Shown: positions 52,250 to 61,662 of the stretch, piece by piece
Position numbering within the stretch: position 1 is the first letter of the stretch
How the letters are laid out: each line of letters opens with the position of its first letter
Assembly: GCF_900182745.1 (NCBI RefSeq)
Contig: NZ_FXTY01000003.1
Coordinates: 372,001 to 436,000, forward strand
DNA length: 64,000 nt
Source of the DNA: Shimia sagamensis
Lineage (GTDB): Bacteria; Pseudomonadota; Alphaproteobacteria; Rhodobacterales; Rhodobacteraceae
Reading direction: 5' to 3'
Program-made: the position numbers and the translations under genes
Notes under the pieces: model-generated
Told to the model about the DNA's origin: nothing
What the model saw: only the letters and a program-made list of their open reading frames with translations
Database searches by the model: none

Positions 52250-53889
52250 TGGCGGCAATTGATCAGGAAATGCGTCCGTTGGGCGCGCAGATATCCCACA
52301 TGCTCAAAGCGCGTGGTGTGGATGTCATTTTTGGCATTCCAGGTGTGCACAATGTGGAGCTGTATCGCGGTATCGAAGAGGCAGGGATCACTCATGTTTT
52401 GGCGCGTCACGAGCAAGGTGCCGGTTTCATGGCGGACGGCTATGCGCGGGCCAGCGGCAAGCCAGGGGTGGCTTACGTCATCACTGGGCCGGGGGTGTGC
52501 AATATCATGACCCCGCTAGGTCAGGCCTATTCCGACAGTGTTTCAGTGCTGACACTGGCGAGTTGTCTGGATGACCATGTTGGCCGTCGCGGACAGTTAC
52601 ATCAGATGCAGGATCAACGTGCGGCAGCCGCATCCGTTTGTGATTGGGCGGAGGAAGCGCGCAGTGCGCGTGCGGCCTATGATCTGATCGATCGTGCCTT
52701 TGTAGAATTTAAGAGGAAGCGGCAGAGATCGAAGTACATTCAGGTTCCAATTGGCCTATTGGGCAGTATGGTAAGTGATGCCCCCAAGAAGGCGCCGGGG
52801 GACCACGCCAGCAGCGGTGGGCAGCAGGTGCCTGTGTCCTTGGGTGGCCTTGAACAGGCTCTGGTAGATGCGCAAAAACCGATGTTTGTGTTTGGGGGAG
52901 GGCTTGTTCAAAACGGTGCGCCAGCCGATCTGACGCCAATCGAAATTCTGGTGCGTGATCTGATGCGGCGCAGTGGTGCGGCTGCCTTCATGACCTATGC
53001 TGGGTGCGGGCTGTTGAGTGCGGAGGAGTCGCTGAGCTTTGGCACTTATTTGGGTCGCGGAGACAGTAAGCGCATTATTGGTGACGCTGATCTTGTGATT
53101 GTGATCGGGTCAGAGTTATCTGAATGTGACTTGTGGCGTGATGAGTTGGGCCACAAAGGAGTGTTGGTACGGGTAGATATCGATGCCGAAGTTTTGGCAG
53201 ATCGTCATCGTGCCGATATCACCTTCCACTGCGAAGGGCGTGCATTTGTAGAGGCTTTACTGGCGGCGTTGCCTGCCGAAACCGCGGAACCACGGTGGAG
53301 CATAAGGGACATCGCAGCCGTCAAATCACGCTTTCGCGCGGAAACGGATGCAGAGCGGCCAGGTATTGCGGGCATTTGCGATGTCCTGTCGGAGGTCATG
53401 CCGGATGATGCGATGATCTACTCGGACATGACGCAATTTGCCTATGTTGCTAAAGAGGTTTGGGACATGACGCGCCCTGGCCACTGGCATCATCCCAGCG
53501 GGTTTGGCACGCTTGGCTACGCGCTGCCGGCCTCGATTGGTGGCGCGATGGCCCGCCCAGAAAAGCCGACGGTGTGCATCGCTGGCGATTATGGCTTTCA
53601 ATATACCGTGCAGGAGCTAGGCGTTGCCGTGGAGATGAAGCTGCCGATACCGATTTTGCTTTGGGACAATCACAAGCTCAAGGAGATAGAGGACAGTATG
53701 GTGGCTAGCCAGATTGCGCCAAATGCGGTGATCGCACTGAACCCAGATTTCTGTAAGTTGGCGGAAAGCTATGGCTGCTTGGCAACGGAACCAAAGACTG
53801 TTGATGAATTGCAAGCGGCGCTGACGCTGGCCTTTGGCGCTGATCGCCCGACGTTAATCCGGATGACTTCGTCACTGTCGGCATCCTGA
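52249..53889 (+). CDS. Thiamine-pyrophosphate enzyme, acetolactate synthase-like
   Basis: A 546-residue ThDP enzyme with the usual three domains. 'FGIPGVHNVELYRGIEEAGITHVLARHEQGAGFMADGYARA' includes the catalytic Glu that activates the cofactor, and 'GDYGFQYTVQELGVAVEMKLPI' is the ThDP/Mg site. I consider 5-guanidino-2-oxopentanoate decarboxylase (AruI type) or a related 2-oxoacid decarboxylase the likeliest activity, but the sequence alone does not settle it. GGAGGG for this start lies inside the trkH end, with a one-base overlap. Confidence 0.8.
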   Translation: MAAIDQEMRPLGAQISHMLKARGVDVIFGIPGVHNVELYRGIEEAGITHVLARHEQGAGFMADGYARASGKPGVAYVITGPGVCNIMTPLGQAYSDSVSVLTLASCLDDHVGRRGQLHQMQDQRAAAASVCDWAEEARSARAAYDLIDRAFVEFKRKRQRSKYIQVPIGLLGSMVSDAPKKAPGDHASSGGQQVPVSLGGLEQALVDAQKPMFVFGGGLVQNGAPADLTPIEILVRDLMRRSGAAAFMTYAGCGLLSAEESLSFGTYLGRGDSKRIIGDADLVIVIGSELSECDLWRDELGHKGVLVRVDIDAEVLADRHRADITFHCEGRAFVEALLAALPAETAEPRWSIRDIAAVKSRFRAETDAERPGIAGICDVLSEVMPDDAMIYSDMTQFAYVAKEVWDMTRPGHWHHPSGFGTLGYALPASIGGAMARPEKPTVCIAGDYGFQYTVQELGVAVEMKLPIPILLWDNHKLKEIEDSMVASQIAPNAVIALNPDFCKLAESYGCLATEPKTVDELQAALTLAFGADRPTLIRMTSSLSAS

Positions 53890-53908
53890 AACATCATCGG
53901 TCACAAAT

Positions 53909-53948
53909 GCAAAGGGCGGCTCCGTTGAGAGCCGCCCTTTGCCGTTTT
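53909..53948. terminator. Bidirectional terminator between convergent genes
   Basis: A perfect 13-bp stem (53909-53921 with 53930-53942, core AAAGGGCGGCT), 8-base loop, followed by CGTTTT. It separates the ThDP enzyme gene from the convergent protease-fold gene. Confidence 0.85.
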
Positions 53949-53963
53949 CATTGAGATGAGAAT

Positions 53964-55748
53964 TTACCAGCAGCTCACCAGCACGGTCATGTCGCTGGCC
54001 TGTTTGGTCAAGTCTTCGGGTGCCAGAGAAGCGCCGTTGGACGACATGTCTGCTTGAATGCCTTCTTGCGCCAGGAGTGTGCGGATGGCGTCGCTGTTCA
54101 CGGCAAAGTTCACCTCCTCTGGCAGTTGCTGAGCAGACTGTGCGTCGCGTGGCAGTAGCATACCAAAGACAGAGCCACCTGCGTCAAACACAGGCCCCCC
54201 CCAGTCGCCTGGCTGTACGTTCAGCGCCAGACGGGTGAGCTCCTGCTCGCCACGCAAGCCCTTTACATCAGAGAGTTGGCCAAATGTCAGAGTTGGTGCG
54301 CCAAGCGCACCTTCGTAGGAATAGCCAGCAACAGCCACTTCTGACTGGATGCGCGGCGCACCTTCACGCAACGTGGCCACATCGATTGGGGCCAGCGCGG
54401 AAGTTGGGCTCAGGATTGCAATACCAAGCGCCTCGTCGATGACCGCAACCTGCGCGTCGTAGTCTTCTTCAATGGTGACTTTGGCGCAGTTTTGCACAGC
54501 TTCGGCAGTGGTGACCACGTGGCCTTTGCGGTCGATGAAAAAACCGGACCGTGAGTGTTTAGGTTTGCGCACTTGCAGGCCCGAGATCAGGTCGATGTTT
54601 TGAGCAGTGCTGTCTCCCGCAGCAGGATCAAGCACGCCGCCAATGCGGGTGAAGCTGGCCTGCATCTCCCCCAGAATTCGAGTGCGGCGCTCTTCGTCGC
54701 CAGCGGGCCAGACGAGGGTGAAACCTTTGATTTGGCCTTCTTTCAAGGAGACCTCGGTGTGGCTGACAATGCTGGTGTTTTCACCCGTCAAAACGAAGCT
54801 GGATTTCTTGCGCTCGCGTGGGCCATTCAGCGGCACAACTTCAAGTGTTTGCATGATGTCGTAGAGGCCAAAAAGAGTGTTCTGGTCGCCTTCTTGACTG
54901 ATCAGCAGAACCTTGGCTGGAATGTTGCCGGAAGCTTCGTATTGCACAAAAGGATACTCGGAGGCCGTTTTCTGCACTGCGCCCATTGGCACTATCATCT
55001 CAATGCCCGCATCCAGATCGCTGACCAGTTGCAGGTTCATGCCTTCCAACACGGCAAAGAACTGTTGGCGCAAGGTGTCGCGTTGCAACGTGGTCATTAC
55101 GCCCGTCACGTCAAAGCCATTGTCGGCCTGCCAGTTGGACATGGAGGCACGTGTACCCCGTCCATAGGACCCATCGATGGCGGAATTGTAGTAACCTGCC
55201 CACTTCAGCCACTCTTGCAGAGTTTTCTTTTCGTCACGCGACAAAGCCGCTTCGCTTGCGCGGGCTTCGCGGACGGTTTCATCCGGCTGCTGAGGAACAA
55301 CCGGGGCCACTTCCGGCTCAACCGGTGTTTCCACAATCACAACCTGCATGTCTTGAGCCGCGTTTTGCACCGGTTGCTGCCCGGAAAGCGCAGCTTGTGG
55401 GTTAGTCAACTGGTTGGCACCTACTGGCCAGAACTGGCTGCGGTACTCTCGTGCGGTTGCCAAATACGCATCCACGGGAATCACGCCCTCGGCGCGGTAA
55501 ACGCGCAACACATTCTCCGCATCTGCGCGAAGGTATGGGCCAAGTGCGACGGCATACCAGCCGCCACCAAGGGCAAAGCCGTTTACATCGTCCATACGTT
55601 GGGCATAGGAGCGGATGTTTTCGCTGGCTTGCGTCAAGCTGGGTTGAGCCTCAAGCTGTACCCAAACGATGTCATCTGAGGATTGAGCGGTGGCGGGGGT
55701 GACACTGAAAAGCAGTGCCACAAAAAGCGACAGAATAGTGCGCAGCAT
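53964..55748 (-). CDS. Exported SPOR/peptidoglycan-binding protein with an inactive trypsin-like domain
   Basis: A 594-residue secreted protein. The signal peptide (about 1-20, cleaved after ATA) is followed by a SPOR-like domain (about 25-105), a PG_binding_1 domain (about 175-235, 'GSYGRGTRASMSNWQ') and a C-terminal trypsin fold (about 395-560). All three catalytic positions are changed: the His of TTAH is Glu416 (TTAEAV), the Asp of the D-L/I-A-L motif is Gly442 (LGIAIL) and the Ser of GDSGG is Trp516 (GDWGGPVFD). It is therefore very likely a non-catalytic binding protein. ATG 55748 starts the signal peptide; a GTG 30 bases earlier is possible. It is divergent from glyQ. Confidence 0.85.
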   Translation of the reverse strand: MLRTILSLFVALLFSVTPATAQSSDDIVWVQLEAQPSLTQASENIRSYAQRMDDVNGFALGGGWYAVALGPYLRADAENVLRVYRAEGVIPVDAYLATAREYRSQFWPVGANQLTNPQAALSGQQPVQNAAQDMQVVIVETPVEPEVAPVVPQQPDETVREARASEAALSRDEKKTLQEWLKWAGYYNSAIDGSYGRGTRASMSNWQADNGFDVTGVMTTLQRDTLRQQFFAVLEGMNLQLVSDLDAGIEMIVPMGAVQKTASEYPFVQYEASGNIPAKVLLISQEGDQNTLFGLYDIMQTLEVVPLNGPRERKKSSFVLTGENTSIVSHTEVSLKEGQIKGFTLVWPAGDEERRTRILGEMQASFTRIGGVLDPAAGDSTAQNIDLISGLQVRKPKHSRSGFFIDRKGHVVTTAEAVQNCAKVTIEEDYDAQVAVIDEALGIAILSPTSALAPIDVATLREGAPRIQSEVAVAGYSYEGALGAPTLTFGQLSDVKGLRGEQELTRLALNVQPGDWGGPVFDAGGSVFGMLLPRDAQSAQQLPEEVNFAVNSDAIRTLLAQEGIQADMSSNGASLAPEDLTKQASDMTVLVSCW

Positions 55749-55913
55749 ATTTGAGGTAGTCCCTAAAACGCGTGACAATTGTTAATTAGCCGCCCTTTTA
55801 TCAGGTTCGGCGCGGCTTGCACTCATAATTTGGTGAACTCTGACTTGGACGTTGTGTTGACCCCGTGCGAGCTTGCGCATAAGCAAGACCCGCGTTTGGA
55901 AAGGGCTTTCACC

Positions 55914-56843
55914 ATGGCACATAACGACAGCAAACCACGTAGCTTCCAAGAGATCATTTTGCGGCTTCAGAATTATTGGGCTGAGAAAGGCTGCGCAGTG
56001 TTGCAGCCTTATGACATGGAAGTGGGCGCTGGTACCTTTCACCCGGCGACAACTTTGCGGTCGTTGGGCAGCAAGTCCTGGGCGGCGGCTTATGTGCAAC
56101 CGTCGCGTCGACCGACAGATGGCCGCTATGGCGAGAACCCCAACCGTTTGCAGCACTACTACCAGTATCAGGTGCTGATCAAACCAAGCCCGCCCAACCT
56201 ACAAGAGCTGTATCTCGGTTCCCTGGCCGCAATTGGCATCGACATGGAGATGCACGACATCCGTTTTGTTGAGGATGACTGGGAAAGCCCAACGCTTGGT
56301 GCGTGGGGTCTTGGCTGGGAAGTGTGGTGTGACGGCATGGAAGTCAGCCAGTTCACCTATTTCCAGCAGGTTGGTGGGCACGACTGTCACCCAGTGTCCG
56401 GTGAACTGACTTACGGTCTGGAACGTCTGGCGATGTATGTTCTGGGAGTCGATCACGTGATGGACATGCCCTACAACAATCCACAATCAGAGATCGCTCT
56501 GACTTATGGCGATGTGTTCAAGCAAACTGAGCAGGAATACAGCCGTTGGAATTTTGATGTGGCCAACACTGATGTGCTACTAAAACAGTTCGAAGAGGCG
56601 GAAGTGGAGTGCGAGAAGATCCTCGCGCAAGAGCATGTGGACCCAAAAACCGGCAAGCGCATCATCATGGCGCATCCGGCCTACGATCAGTGCATTAAGG
56701 CGTCTCACCTGTTCAACCTACTGGACGCGCGTGGTGTGATCTCTGTGACAGAGCGTCAGGCCTATATTGGCCGCGTGCGCGCGCTTTCAAAGCAATGCGC
56801 AGACGCGTTTGTGCAGACAGAGGCCGGTGGCTACGCGGCGTGA
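55914..56843 (+). CDS. glyQ: Glycine--tRNA ligase alpha subunit
   Basis: A 309-residue class II synthetase subunit with the catalytic core for glycyl-adenylate ('[46 protein letters not shown]', and '[22 protein letters not shown]'). It forms the alpha2beta2 enzyme with GlyS at 59348, separated by three genes. ATG 55914 has GGAAAGGG upstream; the frame is open further but without match. Confidence 0.96.
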   Translation: MAHNDSKPRSFQEIILRLQNYWAEKGCAVLQPYDMEVGAGTFHPATTLRSLGSKSWAAAYVQPSRRPTDGRYGENPNRLQHYYQYQVLIKPSPPNLQELYLGSLAAIGIDMEMHDIRFVEDDWESPTLGAWGLGWEVWCDGMEVSQFTYFQQVGGHDCHPVSGELTYGLERLAMYVLGVDHVMDMPYNNPQSEIALTYGDVFKQTEQEYSRWNFDVANTDVLLKQFEEAEVECEKILAQEHVDPKTGKRIIMAHPAYDQCIKASHLFNLLDARGVISVTERQAYIGRVRALSKQCADAFVQTEAGGYAA

Positions 56844-56848
56844 GCCAA

Positions 56849-57487
56849 CTAGGCCAAACCTGGCAACAAAACTTTGGCGCCGTCGGCCACCATACCGACG
56901 GCGATTGCAATCAGCACCATACCCATTAGGCGCGTCATGATGGTGCGGGCGGTGTTGCTCAAGTAGCGGCCTATGTTGCCGGCGAAGTAAAACACCACGG
57001 CGATCATCAGCAGAACCAGAAAAACGCAACCAGTGTAAATCCCCCAATCGGAAGGCTGTTTCACTTGTTGGGCATAAAGGATCAGTGTGGTGATTGTGCC
57101 AGGGCCTACCAGCATCGGGAAGGTCATGGGATAAAACGCAATACTATCGGCGTCGGCTTTCTGCATGACCTCACGTTCGCGTTCTGTGCCGTGGTGGGCC
57201 GTGCTGCGCCGTCCATTGAGCATGACAAAGCCAATTTGCACCAGAACCATGCCACCCGCCACGCGAAAGGCATCAACTGAGACCCCAAAGAAAGAGAGAA
57301 TCGCGGTGCCCGAGATTGCAATGATCACGCAGGACACGGCAGTGTAGGTGAGAATCTTAGTGGCCGCGCTGCGTTGTTCGGATTGGTGAAGGTCCTCTGT
57401 CAGGCCAAGGAACACCGGCAGGTTGATGAAGGGGTTCATAACCGCAAACAAAGCACCGAACATGGCGATGGCGAAGCTCTCGGACAT
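56849..57487 (-). CDS. MarC family membrane protein
   Basis: A 212-residue protein with six hydrophobic helices; 'AVMNPFINLPVFLGLTEDL' and 'PMTFPMLVGPGTITTLILYA' are family features. Function is unknown despite the name. It is inserted on the minus strand between glyQ and the DUF6446-like gene and ends 5 bases from glyQ. Confidence 0.9.
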   Translation of the reverse strand: MSESFAIAMFGALFAVMNPFINLPVFLGLTEDLHQSEQRSAATKILTYTAVSCVIIAISGTAILSFFGVSVDAFRVAGGMVLVQIGFVMLNGRRSTAHHGTEREREVMQKADADSIAFYPMTFPMLVGPGTITTLILYAQQVKQPSDWGIYTGCVFLVLLMIAVVFYFAGNIGRYLSNTARTIMTRLMGMVLIAIAVGMVADGAKVLLPGLA

Positions 57488-57588
57488 GTATCCCCCTTTG
57501 AAGATCTCGCAAAATCACTTAGATCAGCGCCAACAGTGCCGTGGTCTTGTACATCACGCAATAGAAACAATACCCGTTGGGGGAAAGT

Positions 57589-58122
57589 ATGAACATGACA
57601 GGAAAACTGTTTGGAGGGCTTATTGTGCTGACAGCTTTGGTTGGTGGCGTCGCCATGTATTGGTTGCAGGTCTATGGCTACTACGACGCGGTGCCCGCGT
57701 CGGATATGCAAAATGACGTGCAATTGACGCTTTTGGTAAATGGTCAGGCCGAGCCGATCTTGTACGAGGATTTTGAAGCCATTGATAGCGAGAGCTCCCC
57801 AATTCGCTACCGCGCCTGTTTCACCACGTCGATGAGTGAAGCCCTGCTGACGGAAACCTACGAAATGCTGGAGAAAGCTGAGCCGCGCAATGCGCCGAAG
57901 TGGTTTGAGTGTTTTGATGCAAAGGAGATCGGGCTGTCGCTGGAAAACGGCGAAGCATTGGCCTTTTTGGGTGAGAAAGACGTGTTGTATGGCATCGACC
58001 GCATTGTTGCGATCTTGCCTGATGGTCGTGGGTTTGCCTGGAATGAAATTAACGCCTGCGGCGAGATTGCTTTTGACGGCAAGCGCTTGCCCGCGCATTG
58101 TCCTCCACGACCTACGGAGTAA
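57589..58122 (+). CDS. DUF6446-like single-pass protein
   Basis: A 177-residue protein with an N-terminal membrane anchor (about residues 6-26) and a periplasmic domain with three or four Cys ('YRACFTTSMSEALL', 'KWFECFDAKEIG', 'NEINACGEIAFDG'). I recognise it as a conserved Rhodobacteraceae protein beside glyS (DUF6446). Function unknown. GGGGGA is 5 bases before ATG 57589; a second ATG is 6 bases later. gltS starts 4 bases after its stop. Confidence 0.75.
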   Translation: MNMTGKLFGGLIVLTALVGGVAMYWLQVYGYYDAVPASDMQNDVQLTLLVNGQAEPILYEDFEAIDSESSPIRYRACFTTSMSEALLTETYEMLEKAEPRNAPKWFECFDAKEIGLSLENGEALAFLGEKDVLYGIDRIVAILPDGRGFAWNEINACGEIAFDGKRLPAHCPPRPTE

Positions 58123-58126
58123 GTAT

Positions 58127-59338
58127 ATGGAACAGGTGTTTGTCGTCCCGGAAATGATCACGGCAACCTTGGGGTTTGCGGTGTTTTTGTTGGGTGCGCG
58201 TCTGACGCGAAAAGTCGCTTTCCTGCGGGAGTTCAATATTCCTGAGCCGGTTACAGGCGGCCTACTCGCGGCTGCGATCTTCGCGATCTATACGGCCGTG
58301 TCAGGGGTTGGGTTGAGCTTCGAAACTGGCGCGCGAGACTACTTTTTAGTGCTGTTCTTTGCTGGCATCGGGTTGAACGCGCGTCTATCCGATCTGCTTT
58401 CGGGAGGTAAAATCCTGGCCCTACTGTTGGTGCTGACTCTAGGTACAATCATTGTGCAAAGTGTTGTTGGGATCGCTGGCGCCACCCTCTTTGGGCTCCC
58501 TGCGCAGTCCGGTGTGTTGCTGGGGTCCGCCTCCTTGATCGGAGGGCATGGGACCGCTATTGCCTGGGCACCCAATGTGGCGGCAGCCACTGGATTAAAT
58601 AGCGCGTCGGAGCTGGGCGTGGCAATGGCTACGCTAGGACTGATTGCTGCCTCGCTTGTGGGCGGGCCGATTGCCAAGTTTTTGGTGGGGCGGCATGGTT
58701 TGACCTCCACGCACCAAGGTGACGGCGACGTTGTTGGGGTGTCGTTTGAGGACGAACATGAGACCTCGGAAATCTGTCATGTGTCTTTGATGCGCGTAAT
58801 GCTGAGCCTGCATATTGCGATAATTCTGGGCTATGTCTTGCACGGTATGCTTAAGGAAGCAGGTCTGATGTTGCCGCTTTTTGTGCCCTGTCTGATTATG
58901 GGCATCCTCTTGGGTAACCTGCGTCTGTTGATTGCGCCCAAAGCGCCGCCGGTGGCACGCACGCCAACTTTGGCGGTGATTTCAGAGTTTGCCCTAGGCG
59001 TGTTTTTGGCGATTTCCTTGATGACACTGGATTTTTCCACATTGAGTGGAGCCGGTTTGGCGATCATGGCCACGGTGGGCGTACAAACGCTCATCACCGT
59101 GGTTCTCGTCATTCTTGTCTTATTTCCAATTTTGGGGCGTAACTACGACGCGGCGGTTCTCGCCTCGGGATTTGCTGGCTTTTCCCTAGGCGCGACCCCC
59201 ACGGCCATTGCCAATATGACAGCTGTCACCAAACGTTATGGCCCTGCGCCTATCGCCTTTGTCGTTTTGCCCTTGGTTTCAGCCTTTTTTGTCGATATCG
59301 CGAACGCGATTGTCATCCAATCCATCGTGAACTTCTAA
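58127..59338 (+). CDS. gltS: Sodium/glutamate symporter
   Basis: A 403-residue transporter with about ten membrane helices in two inverted repeats. It has 'GGLLAAAIF' with 'ASLIGGHGTAIAWAP' in the first half and 'GFSLGATPTAIANMTAVTKRYGPAP' in the second, both typical of GltS. It imports glutamate with Na+. ATG 58127 has GGAG 8 bases upstream, overlapping the end of the DUF6446-like gene; the frame is open further back but that part lies inside the preceding gene. Confidence 0.92.
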   Translation: MEQVFVVPEMITATLGFAVFLLGARLTRKVAFLREFNIPEPVTGGLLAAAIFAIYTAVSGVGLSFETGARDYFLVLFFAGIGLNARLSDLLSGGKILALLLVLTLGTIIVQSVVGIAGATLFGLPAQSGVLLGSASLIGGHGTAIAWAPNVAAATGLNSASELGVAMATLGLIAASLVGGPIAKFLVGRHGLTSTHQGDGDVVGVSFEDEHETSEICHVSLMRVMLSLHIAIILGYVLHGMLKEAGLMLPLFVPCLIMGILLGNLRLLIAPKAPPVARTPTLAVISEFALGVFLAISLMTLDFSTLSGAGLAIMATVGVQTLITVVLVILVLFPILGRNYDAAVLASGFAGFSLGATPTAIANMTAVTKRYGPAPIAFVVLPLVSAFFVDIANAIVIQSIVNF

Positions 59339-59347
59339 GGACCCGTC

Positions 59348-61573
59348 ATGCCTGATCTGTTGATCGAACTTTTTTCTGAAGAAATTCCCGCGCGTATGCA
59401 GGCGCGGGCTGCTGCTGATCTCAAGAAAAAGGTCACGGATGGTTTGGTTGACGCCGGTCTGACCTATGCCCATGCGCGGGCGCTTTCCACACCGCGCCGT
59501 TTGACGCTGGTGATCGAAGACCTGTTGGCGGAGAGCCCAACGGTGAAAGAAGAACGTAAGGGGCCAAAGGTCGGCGCACCAGAGAAAGCCATCGAAGGTT
59601 TCCTGCGGGGCGCTGGTGTATCCCGCGAGGATTTGGAAGAGCGCGACACGCCCAAGGGGGCGGTTTACTTTGCGAGCATCACTAAGCCCGGTCGGCCGGC
59701 GGCGGAGATCGTCTCGGAAGTGTTGGAAGACGCCATTCGCAACTTCCCATGGCCCAAATCGATGCGCTGGGGCACAGGGAGCCTGCGTTGGGTCCGTCCA
59801 TTGCACTCCATTCTGTGTGTTCTGAGCGCGGAAGATGGGCACTCTGTGGTGCCGCTTGATGTTGATGGCATCAAGGCGGGTGATACCACGGAAGGTCACC
59901 GTTTTATGGGCAGCGGTCGTTTCACCGTACACGGTTTTGAGGACTATGAAGTCAAACTCAGACGAGACCACGTGATCCTGAACGCCGAGGAGCGGGCAGA
60001 CATCATTTGGAACGATGCGACCAACATGGCGTTTGCCCAGGGGCTTGAGCTTGTCGAAGACAAAGGCTTGCTTGCCGAGGTGGCCGGTCTGGTTGAATGG
60101 CCGGTTGTGCTGATGGGCAACATTGCCGAGGATTTCCTTGGTCTGCCACCTGAGGTTCTGCAGACCTCGATGAAAGAGCACCAGAAGTTTTTCTCTGTGA
60201 AGAACCCAAAAACCGGTCGCATCGAGAAGTTTGTGACGGTGGCAAACCGTGAGACCAAAGACAATGGCGAGACCATTCTTGCTGGCAACCAGAAGGTGCT
60301 GTTTGCGCGTTTGTCGGACGCGAAGTTCTTCTGGGAGAACGACATTCGCGTGGCCTCTTCCGGGGCAGACGATTGGCTCGACAGCCTGAACAATGTGACC
60401 TTCCACAACAAGCTTGGCAGCCAAGGCGACCGCATCGCGCGCATCGCGGCGCTGGCAAGCGAAGTTGCACCGGTGACTGGCGCGTCCTTTGGTGAGGCGG
60501 ATAAGGCCGCACGGTGGGCCAAGGCCGACCTGAGCTCGGAAATGGTCTATGAGTTCCCGGAATTGCAGGGCCTAATGGGTCGGTATTACGGCGAAGCAGC
60601 CGGTCATTCCGCCGCTGTGGCCGCGGCGGCAGAAGAGCACTATTCACCACTTGGCCCGTCTGATGATGTGCCATCCGCACCGGTGAGCGTGTCTGTTGCG
60701 ATGGCAGATAAGCTGGATACGCTGACCGGCTTCTGGGCCATCGACGAAAAACCAACCGGTTCCAAAGACCCGTTTGCGCTGCGTCGCGCTGCGTTGGGTG
60801 TGATCCGTCTGGTTCTGGAAAACAACTTGCGCCTCTCATTGGATACGCACTTTGAGCGTCAACTTCTGCGTCACAAAGCGCATGAAACTCAGGACGATAA
60901 GCTGGCAGCAGCTCTGGCGAAAGACTTGGAACAGGAGATCGCGGACCATGGTGTGCTTGGTGCCGTTGTGCACACAGTGAAAGCGGCTATTGATGGCGAG
61001 TTACCAAAGCACATCGATGCTTTGCGGGAGACATTGCCGAACACTTCAGCGGATCTGCTGTTGTTCTTCCATGATCGTTTGAAGGTTTATCTTAAAGATC
61101 AAGGCGTGCGCCACGATGTGATTGACGCCTGTATCGCTATGCCAGGCAATGATGACCTTGCACTGCTGGTGGCGCGGGCAAAAGCACTGCAGGATTTTGT
61201 CGGCACCGAAGATGGTGAGAACCTGTTGCAAGGCTTCAAACGTGCCAACAATATTTTGAGCCAAGCGGAAGAAAAAGACGGCGTGGAATACTCCTTTGGC
61301 GCTGAAGTGAAGTTTGCAGAAGATGATAGTGAAATTGCGCTGTTTGCCACGCTGGATACTGCGGAAGAGGCAATTGCGTCGGCCCTTAAAACCGAAGATT
61401 TTGCTTCTGCTATGGGAACAATGGCGACGCTTCGCGCGCCCATCGATGCGTTCTTTGAGGCGGTGCAAGTGAACAGCGACAACGAAATTGTGCGCCGCAA
61501 TCGACTTAACCTGTTGTCGCGCATTCGCGTGATCTGTCTGCAAGCCGCAGATCTGACCCGCGTCGAAGGCTAA
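59348..61573 (+). CDS. glyS: Glycine--tRNA ligase beta subunit
   Basis: A 741-residue subunit that binds tRNA-Gly for the GlyQ2S2 synthetase. It starts with 'MPDLLIELFSEEIPARMQ', the family signature, and has 'MRWGTGSLRWVRPLHSILC', 'HQKFFSVKNPKTG' and a C-terminal anticodon-binding helical region. It begins 9 bases after gltS. A long hairpin follows before the PPDK-like gene. Confidence 0.96.
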   Translation: MPDLLIELFSEEIPARMQARAAADLKKKVTDGLVDAGLTYAHARALSTPRRLTLVIEDLLAESPTVKEERKGPKVGAPEKAIEGFLRGAGVSREDLEERDTPKGAVYFASITKPGRPAAEIVSEVLEDAIRNFPWPKSMRWGTGSLRWVRPLHSILCVLSAEDGHSVVPLDVDGIKAGDTTEGHRFMGSGRFTVHGFEDYEVKLRRDHVILNAEERADIIWNDATNMAFAQGLELVEDKGLLAEVAGLVEWPVVLMGNIAEDFLGLPPEVLQTSMKEHQKFFSVKNPKTGRIEKFVTVANRETKDNGETILAGNQKVLFARLSDAKFFWENDIRVASSGADDWLDSLNNVTFHNKLGSQGDRIARIAALASEVAPVTGASFGEADKAARWAKADLSSEMVYEFPELQGLMGRYYGEAAGHSAAVAAAAEEHYSPLGPSDDVPSAPVSVSVAMADKLDTLTGFWAIDEKPTGSKDPFALRRAALGVIRLVLENNLRLSLDTHFERQLLRHKAHETQDDKLAAALAKDLEQEIADHGVLGAVVHTVKAAIDGELPKHIDALRETLPNTSADLLLFFHDRLKVYLKDQGVRHDVIDACIAMPGNDDLALLVARAKALQDFVGTEDGENLLQGFKRANNILSQAEEKDGVEYSFGAEVKFAEDDSEIALFATLDTAEEAIASALKTEDFASAMGTMATLRAPIDAFFEAVQVNSDNEIVRRNRLNLLSRIRVICLQAADLTRVEG

Positions 61574-61586
61574 CAGCCTCAAAATT

Positions 61587-61623
61587 GTCGCGGCGGAACA
61601 GCAAAGGCTTGTTTCGCCGCGAC
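61587..61623 (+). other. 14-bp hairpin between glyS and the PPDK-like gene
   Basis: GTCGCGGCGGAACA (61587-61600) pairs with TGTTTCGCCGCGAC (61610-61623) with one wobble. CAGCC/GGCTG (61574-61578 with 61624-61628) can extend it with an internal loop. There is no T-run, so it is either a non-classic terminator or a stability/processing element. Confidence 0.5.
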
Positions 61624-61662
61624 GGCTGGCTATGCTGCGTTGCACAACAAAAAGGTGCCGCA

